Shown: in pieces, positions 8,088-15,877 of the stretch
Numbering within the stretch: position 1 is the first letter of the stretch
How the letters are laid out: each line of letters begins with the position of its first letter
Source of the DNA: Cellvibrionales bacterium UBA5860
GTDB lineage: Bacteria > Pseudomonadota > Gammaproteobacteria > Pseudomonadales > Porticoccaceae
Assembly: GCA_002431545.1 (NCBI GenBank)
Contig: DJFY01000010.1
Span: forward strand, 1 to 17,873
Length of the DNA: 17,873 nt
Reading direction: 5' to 3'
Translations under genes and position numbers: made by a program
The notes under the pieces: model-generated
Databases searched by the model: none
The model's input: the letters and a program-made list of their open reading frames with translations, nothing else
Told to the model about the DNA's origin: nothing

Positions 8088-8612
8088 TTACAGAGCGAGG
8101 GGGCGAACCGGATCGGCACCGTCCCAGTTTCTGGCGGCGTTTTCAACCATCAGAAACATGTTCTTGAAGACGTCGTTGTTGTCCCAGAGCTCCGTGTAGT
8201 GGCCGACGCTGTCCAGGGTGTCGAAATAAACTACGGGCGCACCACCGAGCGAACATTCAAAAGCCGCTTGGTATCCCTGTTCGATATAGCGCTGATACGT
8301 GCCTCGATAATCCTCAGGCATCAGGGCAATATGGTGCGCACCGCGACCGCCTCTTTCTTGAAAGTCCCGATAGACAGAGTCGGCTTCGTTGTGCTGGACG
8401 ATCAGTTCGATCTGTAAATCGCCGCTGTTACCGAGAGCGATGGAAATATCCAAGTGGGTCGAAGCCCCGTAATATTTCTGATCCTCCAGCGGGCAGTGTT
8501 CAATAGTGAAAAACGGTCCGGCGCCAATAGTTTCGGTCCAGTAGCGCAGTGCCGCGTCCAGGTCGGTCACGACATATGCCAGTTGCCTCACTGTACCCAG
8601 GGGTTGCGTCAT
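8088..8612 (-). CDS. VOC family protein (glyoxalase/methylmalonyl-CoA epimerase-like)
   Basis: A 174-residue vicinal-oxygen-chelate protein with the two-module fold of glyoxalases and methylmalonyl-CoA epimerase. Module one starts at VRQLAYVVTDLDAALRYW (8-25) and ends at LQIELIVQ (66-73); module two starts at GAHHIALMPED (91-101) and ends at HYTELW (138-143). The four expected metal ligands can be placed as Q10, E69, H94 and E141, so metal binding appears intact, with Gln in the first place instead of the more common His. VOC proteins of this subgroup act as epimerases, isomerases, lyases or dioxygenases; the reaction here is unknown, and a CoA-thioester or keto substrate is inferred only from the neighbourhood. 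The ATG has a strong GGAGG site 8 bases upstream. It is 172 bases downstream of the symporter gene stop. Confidence 0.88.
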   Translation of the reverse strand: MTQPLGTVRQLAYVVTDLDAALRYWTETIGAGPFFTIEHCPLEDQKYYGASTHLDISIALGNSGDLQIELIVQHNEADSVYRDFQERGGRGAHHIALMPEDYRGTYQRYIEQGYQAAFECSLGGAPVVYFDTLDSVGHYTELWDNNDVFKNMFLMVENAARNWDGADPVRPLAL

Positions 8613-8763
8613 GGTTTCAGCCTCCGCTTCTCATTAAATTATCAGGGTCTGTCGAGACTAATTTGGTGATTTCTTCAGTGGCTAAACGATGATCTCTGTA
8701 CTGGCTAAAATAGAGCAGTAAGTCGTTTTCGGCAGGGCTCACCGTTCAGTATAAACAGGTCCC

Positions 8764-8786
8764 GAGCGGTCATTAGACCTTCGCTC
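8764..8786 (-). terminator. possible stem-loop at the 3' end of the symporter gene
   Basis: On the minus strand GAGCG (8786-8782) pairs with CGCTC (8768-8764) and an inner GTC/GAC pair closes a TAAT loop, with a 3-base bulge between. The structure starts inside the stop codon region of the symporter gene. There is no continuous T-run, only GTTTATA about 8 bases further on, so intrinsic termination is uncertain. Confidence 0.3.
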
Positions 8787-10560
8787 AGTGGTGGTGGGCG
8801 ACACCGGCGCCGGCGGGTATGCGAATGTCGTCGACCAGATCCTGAATCTCCGCCGGTGGCGGTGCAGTCATGCGGCTTACCCCAAGCGTTACCGCGATAT
8901 TGAGCAACGCGCCGACGGTACCAAAACCGGTTGGCGATATACCGAAGATCCAGTGTTTAGCGCTATTCAGCTCGGGCGCCACAAAATTAAAGTAAACGAT
9001 ATAACTCACCGTGGCCGCGAGGCCGACGAGCATGCCCGCGATAGCGCCCTGGCGATTTACACGTTTCGAGAAAATACCCAACATGATCGCCGGAAACAGC
9101 GACGCTGCCGCCATACCAAAGGCAAAGGCGACGGTCTGCGCGACAAAGGCCGGCGGATTGATGCCGAACCAGCCGGCGATGATGATAGCGGCGATTGCTG
9201 CCAGGCGCGCGAACAGGAGTTCCTGTTTGTCTGTGATACTGGGCAACAGGGTGCGTTTCATTAAATCGTGGGAAATCGAAGCCGATATCACCAGTAACAG
9301 GCCGGCTGCAGTGGAGAGTGCCGCGGCGACGGCGCCGGCGGCAATCAGCGCCACCACCCAGTTGGGCAGTTGAGCGATTTCCGGGTTTGCCATCACCATG
9401 ATGTCCCGATCGACGTAGATTTCGTTTGCGTTATCCGTAGGCTGATTGCTCAGGGTGCGCTCGCCGTGCTTGCCTCGCGTTTCGGTAAACTGGGGTTTGA
9501 CGGGATCCAGGGCAGCACCGGCACGGTATTGGATAACACCGTCGTCGTTTTTGTCCCGCCACGCAATCAGACCGGTATTTTCCCATTTGCTGAACCAGGC
9601 GGGCGCTTCCGCATATGGTGTTTCGTTGACGCTTTCGGACAGATTCAAGCGGGAAAAGGCTGCCACCGCCGGGATGGTGGTGTACATCACGCAGATAAAA
9701 GCCAGCGCATAACCGGCTGATTTACGCGCGTCGGAAACCTTGGGCACGGTAAAGAAGCGCACGATAACGTGGGGCAGGCCGGCAGTACCCACCATTAGCG
9801 CGGCGACGATAGCCAGGGAATCGATCTTACTGCGCGTAGCCGCAGTGTAGGCGCCAAAACCCAGTTCGACGGTAACCTGATCAAGCTTTTCCAATACAGT
9901 CAGGCCGGAGCCGTCGTTGAGCCGGTCGCCAAAACCGAGTTGCGGTATGGGGTTGTCCGTCCACATGATGGAGAGGAACACAGCCGGCACCAGAAAGGCA
10001 AAGATGAGCACGCAGTACTGGGCTACCTGCGTATAGGTGATGCCTTTCATACCGCCCATCACCGCGTAAAAAAACACGATGGCCATACCGATAACCACGC
10101 CGGTGCTAATGTCGACCTCGAGAAAACGCGAAAACACGATACCGACACCGCGCATCTGACCGGCAATATAAGTGAACGAAATAAATATCAGGCAGATAAC
10201 GGCTACCACCCGAGCAATATCTGAGTAATAGCGGTCGCCGATAAATTCCGGTACGGTAAAACGGCCAAATTTACGCAGGTAAGGTGCCAGCAATAGCGCC
10301 AGCAGAACGTAGCCCCCGGTCCAGCCGATCATGTAGACCGCCGCGTCTCGACCGGCAAAGGCGAGCAAGCCAGCGACGGACAGGAAGGATGCGGCACTCA
10401 TCCAGTCGGCTGCGGTCGCCATGCCGTTGACGACGGGGTGCACACCACCTCCCGCCACATAAAACTCTTTGGTCGAGGCGACGCGCGACCAGATGGCGAT
10501 ACCGATATAAAGCGCGAAGGAGGCGCCGACAAAGATATAACTGAGTAATTGGGTATCCAA
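8785..10560 (-). CDS. sodium:solute symporter large subunit (SSS family, VC_2705-type)
   Basis: A 591-residue inner-membrane sodium:solute symporter, related to acetate permease ActP. Transmembrane runs fill most of the protein from residue 5 to about 560. Family motifs are VNGMATAADWMSAASFLS (44-61), MGGMKGITYTQVAQY (168-182) and AAALSTAAGLLLVISASISHDL (412-433). A long hydrophilic loop at about 305-395 is characteristic of the VC_2705 type and holds DKNDDG (336-341), which matches an EF-hand-like DxNxDG calcium loop. The C-terminus ends in three His. The start is TTG at 10560: AAGGA lies 8 bases upstream and the next in-frame Met is residue 47, inside the first conserved motif. The small DUF4212 subunit gene precedes it by 90 bases, the standard arrangement, and an acyl-CoA synthetase gene lies before that. 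A carboxylate substrate is therefore inferred. Confidence 0.93.
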   Translation of the reverse strand: MDTQLLSYIFVGASFALYIGIAIWSRVASTKEFYVAGGGVHPVVNGMATAADWMSAASFLSVAGLLAFAGRDAAVYMIGWTGGYVLLALLLAPYLRKFGRFTVPEFIGDRYYSDIARVVAVICLIFISFTYIAGQMRGVGIVFSRFLEVDISTGVVIGMAIVFFYAVMGGMKGITYTQVAQYCVLIFAFLVPAVFLSIMWTDNPIPQLGFGDRLNDGSGLTVLEKLDQVTVELGFGAYTAATRSKIDSLAIVAALMVGTAGLPHVIVRFFTVPKVSDARKSAGYALAFICVMYTTIPAVAAFSRLNLSESVNETPYAEAPAWFSKWENTGLIAWRDKNDDGVIQYRAGAALDPVKPQFTETRGKHGERTLSNQPTDNANEIYVDRDIMVMANPEIAQLPNWVVALIAAGAVAAALSTAAGLLLVISASISHDLMKRTLLPSITDKQELLFARLAAIAAIIIAGWFGINPPAFVAQTVAFAFGMAAASLFPAIMLGIFSKRVNRQGAIAGMLVGLAATVSYIVYFNFVAPELNSAKHWIFGISPTGFGTVGALLNIAVTLGVSRMTAPPPAEIQDLVDDIRIPAGAGVAHHH

Positions 10561-10650
10561 GATCCGATTCCTTAATTCGTGCCTGGCGGAGTTTTTTATC
10601 GGCGTGACGAACTGATATTGAGCCGATGCTGGAGATGTTTGATGGCGGGC

Positions 10651-11046
10651 TCAAGCAGCGCTGTTATCGTCGTCATCGACCCCGTGCGCGCGCTCGATGC
10701 GCTGCATCCAGAAGTGATAGATAAAAATTATCACGACAAAACACAACATGGCGCCCTGCTGGGTAAACCAGAAACCCAACGGAAAGCCGCCAAGGCGAAA
10801 CTGGTCCAGCCAGTCGCCGAGGATAATGCCGCACACAAATGACACAAAAGCCCAGGCTGCCAAAAGCGTGGTTAACACTTTTATATTCGCCTGCCAGTAG
10901 CTTTTCAGCCGTTCTTCGGTCAGTGTTTCAGTGTCGTGATGAGAGTGAGTGGGCAGATTTTCCGCCTCGTCGTGGTGGTACACGGTTTCTGGTCCGTCCT
11001 GACCGGCAACGATTTTGGAATCGGCAGGATCGTTACTTTGCCCCAT
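10651..11046 (-). CDS. DUF4212 protein, small subunit of the sodium:solute symporter
   Basis: A 131-residue membrane protein of the DUF4212 family, which is found next to VC_2705-type symporters and is taken to be their small subunit. The core starts at YWQANIKVLTTLL (50-62), has one transmembrane helix at about 56-78, the conserved GGFPLGFWFTQQGAM (86-100) and a second helix at about 98-113, ending in IERAHGV and an acidic tail. Unusually, about 48 hydrophilic residues come first, with a His/acid-rich cluster (H24, H25, H34, H36, H37); the family core alone is about 80-90 residues. The ATG at 11046 is chosen because AGGGGA sits 5-6 bases before it; an upstream in-frame start at 11130 would add 28 residues with no comparable ribosome site. 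The symporter gene follows after 90 bases. Confidence 0.9.
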   Translation of the reverse strand: MGQSNDPADSKIVAGQDGPETVYHHDEAENLPTHSHHDTETLTEERLKSYWQANIKVLTTLLAAWAFVSFVCGIILGDWLDQFRLGGFPLGFWFTQQGAMLCFVVIIFIYHFWMQRIERAHGVDDDDNSAA

Positions 11047-11184
11047 GGTTTCCCCTGTTTTTGATGCGTCGTTTATGTTCTTGAGAAGCAGAAATTTTTG
11101 CAAGCGAAACACTGGCAATTCAGCAGCCAAATGTCAACCTGTTGTCGCTAATGATGCCGTCGCAACGCGCCATCGAAATGAGAG

Positions 11185-12819
11185 CTACAGCCAGATAACG
11201 ACCTCTGGGTGATCTTTTTCGATAATCTCGCGATAGCGTTCTTCCAGTTTGTTCCGGCGAATTTTCAGTGTTGGCGTCAGCAGGTCGTTTTCGACGGTCC
11301 AGCTTTCGTCACTGACAATAATGTGGTCCAACTGCTGGTGGCTTTCGAGTTCGGCGTTTACCGCGACGACGGTATCGTGCAGGGTTTGATGGGTTTTCTC
11401 GTCGCGAGTGCTCAGGTGCTCGCCAAGCACGACCATCGCCACGGGTTGTTTGCGTCCGGAACCGAGTACGCAGACCAGCTCGATATCCGCGTTTCGACCC
11501 AGCATGCTCTCGATGGGTACGGGTGCCACATACTTGCCTTTACCCGTTTTAAACTGTTCTTTGACACGGCCTATGATGCGGTACACGCCCTTGTCGTCCA
11601 GCGAAGCGCAATCGCCAGTATGAAACCAGTCGTTTGAAAAGACCTCTGCCGTCGCCTCCGGATTTTTGTAATACTCTGTAAAAACAGAGTCTCCTCGAAT
11701 CAGAATTTCATCTTCGTCGGACAATTTCATCTCCACGCAACTGATGGGTCGGCCGATGCTGCCGATCGTGCTTGCCTCAAAGGGTATCGCTGCACAGGCC
11801 ATGCCGCTGGTTTCCGTCATGCCCCAGCCCTCGCAAATGTTCACGCCGAGACGGTGATACCAGCGCAGGATAGAAGGTGATATGGGGGCGGACCCGGAAC
11901 CGGCGAGACGGCAGTTGTCGAGGCCCAGATTTTTGCGGATTTTGCGCGCAACAAAACCGCTTACCAGCGGGATTTTCAGCAAACGCTGCAACTTGTTATC
12001 CGGCATTTTAGCGAGCACGCCGGCCTGAAACCGCGTCCAGAGACGGGGTACCGAGATAAATAGCGTGGGCCGGGCGTGTTTTACGTCGTCGACAAAAGTG
12101 TCGAGTGACTCGGTAAAATAGATTTCGTCGCCGCCGTAAACGGAAGCCCATTCGACTGCGCAGCGTTCGGTGATATGCGCAAGAGGCAGATACGACATGC
12201 AGCGATCGTCTGGCGTCAAGGCGAAATCATTCGCGCAGGCGTCGGCGGAGGCTGCGATATTTTTGTGTGTCAGCACCACACCCTTAGGCAGGCCGGTGCT
12301 GCCGGATGTGTACACCAGCGTCATAGTGTCTGAGGGTGCCGCATCGACGGTTTTCTCGAGTGCAGGGTGCTTTTCAATCCAGCCTCGCCATTGGTGCTCG
12401 CATGGAAGCTGGGCTTCCGGCAACGCAATGCGTGGCAGGCCAGGTAGCAGAGCCTGTTCCGCAGCTTCCGTGTTCTCGAGGGCGCCGAGAAAAATAGCCC
12501 TGGCGCAGCTGTGGGACAGTACGTGCTCGATGGTTTGTACCCCGGCCGTGGTGTAGATTGGCACGCTGACCAGGCCCGCCATGGCAATGGCGAAGTCAGC
12601 AATAAACCATTCCGGTGAATTCTTGCCCAACAATGCTATGCGATCGCCCGGCTGGAAACCCTGATCGAGTAAACCTTTGGCAATACGACGTGCCTGTTCA
12701 TCGACGTCAGCCCAGGTCAGTGAGCGCCAAACCCGATTTTGCGGCTGGTGAAGATAGGGCTTGTCCGGATGGGTGGCAATGCGGTATTGAAGTTCCTGTA
12801 GCGGCAGGCGGTATTCCAT
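11185..12819 (-). CDS. AMP-dependent synthetase/ligase, long-chain acyl-CoA synthetase type
   Basis: A 544-residue adenylate-forming enzyme that activates a carboxylic acid with ATP and joins it to CoA. The phosphate-binding motif YTSGSTGLPKG is at 170-180, the A5 motif GWGMTETSG at 331-339, TGD at 401-403 with the hinge region near GRVKEQFKTGKGKYV (417-431), and the catalytic-lysine region LTPTLKIRR at 514-522. The LTPTLK and FKTGKGKYVAP forms are typical of the long-chain (ACSL/FadD15/bubblegum) branch rather than acetyl-CoA synthetase, so a long or bulky acyl chain is likely. Length is slightly below the 600 residues usual for that branch but all core motifs are present. The ATG has GGAG 7 bases before it and a TATAAA -10 candidate about 32 bases upstream. 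It is followed by the symporter pair, suggesting linked uptake and activation, though the 138-base gap allows a separate promoter for the pair. Confidence 0.93.
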   Translation of the reverse strand: MEYRLPLQELQYRIATHPDKPYLHQPQNRVWRSLTWADVDEQARRIAKGLLDQGFQPGDRIALLGKNSPEWFIADFAIAMAGLVSVPIYTTAGVQTIEHVLSHSCARAIFLGALENTEAAEQALLPGLPRIALPEAQLPCEHQWRGWIEKHPALEKTVDAAPSDTMTLVYTSGSTGLPKGVVLTHKNIAASADACANDFALTPDDRCMSYLPLAHITERCAVEWASVYGGDEIYFTESLDTFVDDVKHARPTLFISVPRLWTRFQAGVLAKMPDNKLQRLLKIPLVSGFVARKIRKNLGLDNCRLAGSGSAPISPSILRWYHRLGVNICEGWGMTETSGMACAAIPFEASTIGSIGRPISCVEMKLSDEDEILIRGDSVFTEYYKNPEATAEVFSNDWFHTGDCASLDDKGVYRIIGRVKEQFKTGKGKYVAPVPIESMLGRNADIELVCVLGSGRKQPVAMVVLGEHLSTRDEKTHQTLHDTVVAVNAELESHQQLDHIIVSDESWTVENDLLTPTLKIRRNKLEERYREIIEKDHPEVVIWL

Positions 12820-12850
12820 GGATTAACTCCGAAGTCTGTTATTTGCTGAT

Positions 12851-12856
12851 TTTATA
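12851..12856 (-). promoter_or_regulatory. candidate -10 element for the acyl-CoA synthetase gene
   Basis: On the minus strand this reads TATAAA, directly preceded by TTG (a partial extended -10). It is 31 bases from the ATG, giving a leader of about 25 bases that still includes the GGAG ribosome site. No good TTGACA-like box is found 16-18 bases upstream. Confidence 0.4.
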
Positions 12857-12955
12857 CAATCTTTCCGTTTTGGTAGCCGGCCAAGCCAGCATGTTTTTTG
12901 CGATTTGCCTTTAAGCCGAGCATGGATTGCAAATCAGAGATAACAGGGTGGCTGA

Positions 12956-13402
12956 TTATTTGTCTTCCTGTTCAAGATGAAAACTATATAGAAAAACCTC
13001 GCCTATGACACAGGCGGCGTTGTCTGGAATAGAAGGGTAGTGCTTGATAGCAATGACGGTCTTGGCGATCTCCGAATCTGGGCTTGTTTCATCCCAGAAC
13101 TTGTAACCAATGAGAGTGGAATTCTCGTCGATGGCGATAATAATGGCGTGATCACCGTTGTTTTCAGGCCGTAGAACTTCAGACCTTTTTAATTCTTTCG
13201 CTAAAAACCTGGTCATTGTCGAGGTTAGAAACCTTCTCCCGCTTTCCTCGACACAGGCGATACCATCTTTAGTTAGGCCGTTAACTGAAATGCTGAGTTC
13301 GCCGCGAAAGGTTTTGGTTTCACTACCCGACGCGAGCGCTAACGCGGCAAAGAGTATTCCAGTGAAAATAAAAACCAATAAGGGGTGAAATGCGATGGTC
13401 AT
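12956..13402 (-). CDS. small exported protein with TonB/TolA C-terminal-like region
   Basis: A 148-residue protein that I do not recognise as a named family. Residues 6-24 are a hydrophobic signal or anchor, with an ALA-S cleavage-like site near residue 24. Residues about 85-144 follow the strand-helix-strand-strand pattern of TonB/TolA C-terminal domains: a strand HAIIIAIDEN, then LIGYKFWDETSPDSEIAKTVI in the place of the usual 'kvvkSSGdxxlDxavlxAv', then HYPSIPD and a final strand VFLYSFHLE. There is no proline-rich linker, so if the resemblance is real it is a minimal periplasmic form. Cys50 and Cys131 could form a disulfide. Base composition is lower in GC than the flanks, and codon use is less biased. 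The ribosome site is weak. It lies 76 bases after the GNAT gene and may be cotranscribed. Existence as a gene is likely; function is unknown. Confidence 0.65.
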   Translation of the reverse strand: MTIAFHPLLVFIFTGILFAALALASGSETKTFRGELSISVNGLTKDGIACVEESGRRFLTSTMTRFLAKELKRSEVLRPENNGDHAIIIAIDENSTLIGYKFWDETSPDSEIAKTVIAIKHYPSIPDNAACVIGEVFLYSFHLEQEDK

Positions 13403-13478
13403 TTGTAATTTGAGTACCTAAAGGAACGCCTACTAGAACGCTATAGCTTTGCGGTAAATAGAGTTCGTAACTGATTTA

Positions 13479-13898
13479 TTATCGAGGGTGAGAATCTATG
13501 TCACGTTCGATAACCCAACAACGCGGATTATTCGAATAGCCTATTTTCTCATAGTACGTGTTCGCTAAGGGCGCTGCGATTAAAATGAGTCTACAGTGCT
13601 TGCCTAACTGCTGTTGCGTCAGAATTTGAAGTCGTTTCCCGATGCCGGTTTTTTGATGCGTTCTAGTAACAGCCAGATCAGAAAGATAACAAGCGTAGTG
13701 AAAATCAGTGACCGAACGGGCGATACCTACTAATTTATCGGCGTCCCATGCGCTGATTACAAGATTGCTGTTATTTATCATGCCTTCGATGCATGCTCGG
13801 TCTTCGACTGGACGGCGCTCGCCCAAAGTGGAGCTATTCAGCAGCTCGATAAACTGATTAGTCGTTATGGGCGTATTTGTTTTGTACTCGATACTCAT
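13479..13898 (-). CDS. GNAT family N-acetyltransferase
   Basis: A 139-residue Gcn5-related acetyltransferase that transfers acetyl from acetyl-CoA to an amine of an unknown acceptor. Motif A, which grips the CoA pyrophosphate, is LAVTRTHQKTGIGKRL (75-90) with the Q-x-x-G-x-G signature; motif B is near LILIAAPLANTYYEKIGY (104-121), including the family's YEKxGF-like turn. The length matches single-domain GNATs of 140-150 residues. The start is set at the ATG at 13898 because AAGGA lies 4 bases before it; the longer frame begins with GTG at 13916 and has no such site. Upstream is a 320-base gene-free stretch, and downstream the small exported protein. Both genes and the gap have lower GC than the surroundings, so recent acquisition is plausible. 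Small-molecule, peptide or toxin-type targets cannot be told apart. Confidence 0.87.
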   Translation of the reverse strand: MSIEYKTNTPITTNQFIELLNSSTLGERRPVEDRACIEGMINNSNLVISAWDADKLVGIARSVTDFHYACYLSDLAVTRTHQKTGIGKRLQILTQQQLGKHCRLILIAAPLANTYYEKIGYSNNPRCWVIERDIDSHPR

Positions 13899-14218
13899 AA
13901 ATTCCTTTTTAGGCACGAGGAGGTTAGATTAGGTAAAGGTAGTGGTTTCGTTACGTATTTTCGGCCAGACATTCTAATGGAAAGTTCTGTCGATTTTCAC
14001 CAGGGCTTATTCGGTTCTGTATAAGCTGTAATTATACCGGCTCGACTATTATTTATGTATTGGAACTTTTTCGCCCGCTTGCCGTGATGCTCTTTGTCGA
14101 CTGACCATGTCGTAGTCTAATCAGGTTTTCCGGCGAGAATGCTTGTGACTACCGCGTTTGAGTCTGATCCGGTCACATGTCGGCCTACCTTCACTCTTGC
14201 AGATTATTTGAATGTTGG
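13899..14218. other. gene-free, AT-richer stretch upstream of the GNAT gene
   Basis: I find no convincing gene on either strand, no transposon ends and no attC-like site. On the minus strand TATAAT at 14036-14031 is a perfect -10 consensus facing the GNAT gene, 132 bases before its ATG; the matching -35 position is poor. The stretch separates the acyl-CoA dehydrogenase stop from the GNAT start and has the lower GC of the neighbouring two genes. Confidence 0.4.
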
Positions 14219-15385
14219 TTAGTGAAATGATCCGCCGATCAGGTTGCGCGCCATCACCAGGCGCTGTACTTCGCTAGGGCCTTCGCCGATACGGCGTATG
14301 CGCATCTCCCGATACCAACGTTCAAGCGGCAGGTCCTTGGTCATGCCATACCCGCCGTGAATCTGCATCACACGATCGACCACGCGGCCGCCGGCCTCGC
14401 TACCTAACAGTTTGGCCATGGCGGCTTCAGTGCGAAAATCTTCACCGCGATCAGCTTTTTGCGCGGCTTCCAGGCACACGTGTCGCGCGGTGCGGATGTC
14501 GATCTCATTGTCGACGATCATCCACTGAATAGCCTGCCGGGAGGCCAGTAGGCCGCCAAAGGTTTCGCGGATTTTTACATATTCAATGGCCATTTCCTGG
14601 GCCCGCATAGCCACGCCGATACAACCGGCGGCATAGGGAATACGATAACGGGACAGGCGATCATTGGCGATGGCAAAGCCTTTGTTGAGTTCACCGAGGA
14701 TGTTTTCTTCGGGTATCCGCAGGTCCTCAATCTGTATTTCGGTGGCGTACTTGGTGGAGCGCAGCGTATGCACGACGCGGCGTACGTGGAAGCCGGGCAT
14801 GTCGGTATCGACGATAAAACAGGTGACGCCATTGCGGCCTTTATCTTCTGAGGTGCGGGCGAACAGGATGCCGAAATCGGCATGGTCGGCACCGCTGATA
14901 AAGATCTTCGAACCATTGAGTACCCAGTCGTTGCCGTCCTTTACAGCACGGGTCTGGATGGCCCGACCAGGATCCGAACCGCCGGAGGGTTCAGTCAGGC
15001 CGAAGAACGACGTTTTTTCGCCACGCAATACCGGGTAGAGATATTTTTCTTTTTGTTCTTCGGTGGCCTCGTAGAGCTGGGCCAGGCCGGCGCCACCGAA
15101 GACGTTGTAACAGGGGTTGTAGAGCCCGGCCCGATGCTGGGCCATTTCGAATGCGAGCAGTGTCTGGGTGGTGACATCGACGTCGGGGCCGCCAAATTCC
15201 GGTGGAATGCCCAGGCCGTAGAGTCCCATCTTGCGGGTCATTTCTTTCAGACGCGTGCTGTCTTCAGGATCAATTTCCCCGGCATCCGGGTCGAGCTTGT
15301 CTTCGAGCGGACAGATTTCTTCGCGGACGAAGCGGCGCACCATGTCGACCAGTATTTGTTGTTCTTCGGATAACTGGTAATCCAT
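14219..15385 (-). CDS. acyl-CoA dehydrogenase family protein
   Basis: A 388-residue FAD-dependent acyl-CoA dehydrogenase, which introduces the alpha-beta double bond into an acyl-CoA and passes electrons to ETF; length is standard (380-400). The N-terminal helical domain begins MDYQLSEEQQILVDMVRRF; the middle beta domain has FFGLTEPSGGSDPG (127-140) and WVLNGSKIFISGA (154-166), which contact FAD and substrate; the C-terminal helical domain has QIHGGYGMTKDLPLERWYREMR (about 344-365) and IGEGPSEVQR. The catalytic base is E368 in GEGPSE, the same place as Glu376 of medium-chain dehydrogenase. The ATG has GGGAG 6 bases before it. It is last in a minus-strand run with aldolase, crotonase and GIY-YIG-like genes, although a 133-base gap could hold its own promoter. 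Chain length and branching of the substrate are not readable. Confidence 0.95.
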   Translation of the reverse strand: MDYQLSEEQQILVDMVRRFVREEICPLEDKLDPDAGEIDPEDSTRLKEMTRKMGLYGLGIPPEFGGPDVDVTTQTLLAFEMAQHRAGLYNPCYNVFGGAGLAQLYEATEEQKEKYLYPVLRGEKTSFFGLTEPSGGSDPGRAIQTRAVKDGNDWVLNGSKIFISGADHADFGILFARTSEDKGRNGVTCFIVDTDMPGFHVRRVVHTLRSTKYATEIQIEDLRIPEENILGELNKGFAIANDRLSRYRIPYAAGCIGVAMRAQEMAIEYVKIRETFGGLLASRQAIQWMIVDNEIDIRTARHVCLEAAQKADRGEDFRTEAAMAKLLGSEAGGRVVDRVMQIHGGYGMTKDLPLERWYREMRIRRIGEGPSEVQRLVMARNLIGGSFH

Positions 15386-15518
15386 GTTGTTCTCCCGTTA
15401 AAAATAAACTGTTCACGCGTTTTACTGCGTTGAAGTCAGTGTAGTCCCGTAGGGCCATGCATCCACGCAGCGCAAGACAAGAGTGTGGAGGACGGGGCGT
15501 GTCGCGGGCGCGTGGCGA

Positions 15519-15857
15519 CTAATTCGGGGACAGAACGCCAACCTTGTGGGGGTATTCGTCTTTAACGCGCTCCGGTAACTCACCGTAGTCGAACTGATGT
15601 AACATCAGCAGTTCTTCGTAGCGGCTGATGTACTGTTGGTTGACTTCGTAACGAAAGCGCGTGGGCTTGCTTTCGCGGGCCTGCATCTCCCGAGTCAGTT
15701 CGCCGTGCAGACCGAACAGAGAGCGGCCGCCGGCGTAACCGATATAAAAAATATTGTCGTTTTCGTCCGCTAGTTGATAAACCCCGAGTTGACCCTGCAC
15801 CGAAACGAGGTTTTCCGGCGTCAGGTCCTGAAAGGGTTTGTTGAGTCGAATGGACAT
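15519..15857 (-). CDS. small GIY-YIG-like protein
   Basis: A 112-residue protein in which the GIY-YIG nuclease signature can be seen: GVYQLAD (25-31) as the GIY strand, FYIGYAGG (37-44) as the YIG strand, R45 a little after it where the catalytic Arg is expected, and EELLMLHQFDYGELPE (81-96) resembling the helix that carries the metal-binding Glu of the family. No other domain fits in the length; it covers just a single catalytic-core-sized module without a DNA-binding extension. The ATG follows a strong GGAGG and lies 20 bases after the crotonase stop, so it is probably translated from the same transcript. A nuclease linked to acyl-CoA catabolism would be odd; a non-nuclease use of the fold is possible. 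The nuclease-fold assignment is from motif reading only. Confidence 0.7.
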   Translation of the reverse strand: MSIRLNKPFQDLTPENLVSVQGQLGVYQLADENDNIFYIGYAGGRSLFGLHGELTREMQARESKPTRFRYEVNQQYISRYEELLMLHQFDYGELPERVKDEYPHKVGVLSPN

Positions 15858-15877
15858 GGCTGCCCTCCGGTATAGTG

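Noticed and set aside
8055..8417. 120-codon plus-strand frame opposite the VOC gene
   Set aside because: The minus strand encodes a complete VOC protein with all four metal ligands and a GGAGG site; the opposite frame has neither.
11047..11130. Longer N-terminus for the DUF4212 protein
   Set aside because: AGGGGA sits just before the ATG at 11046 and the extra 28 residues lack any family similarity.
11109..11137. Perfect TTGACA (minus strand, 11137-11132) as promoter of the symporter pair
   Set aside because: The hexamer 17 bases downstream is CAGTGT, a poor -10 box; left unannotated though a promoter here is possible.
13899..13916. GTG start six codons upstream for the GNAT gene
   Set aside because: The ATG at 13898 has AAGGA at 4 bases; the GTG has no ribosome site.
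13403..14218. Integron-type attC site around the GNAT gene
   Set aside because: I looked for paired GTTRRRY/RYYYAAC boxes near the ends of the low-GC patch and found no convincing pair.
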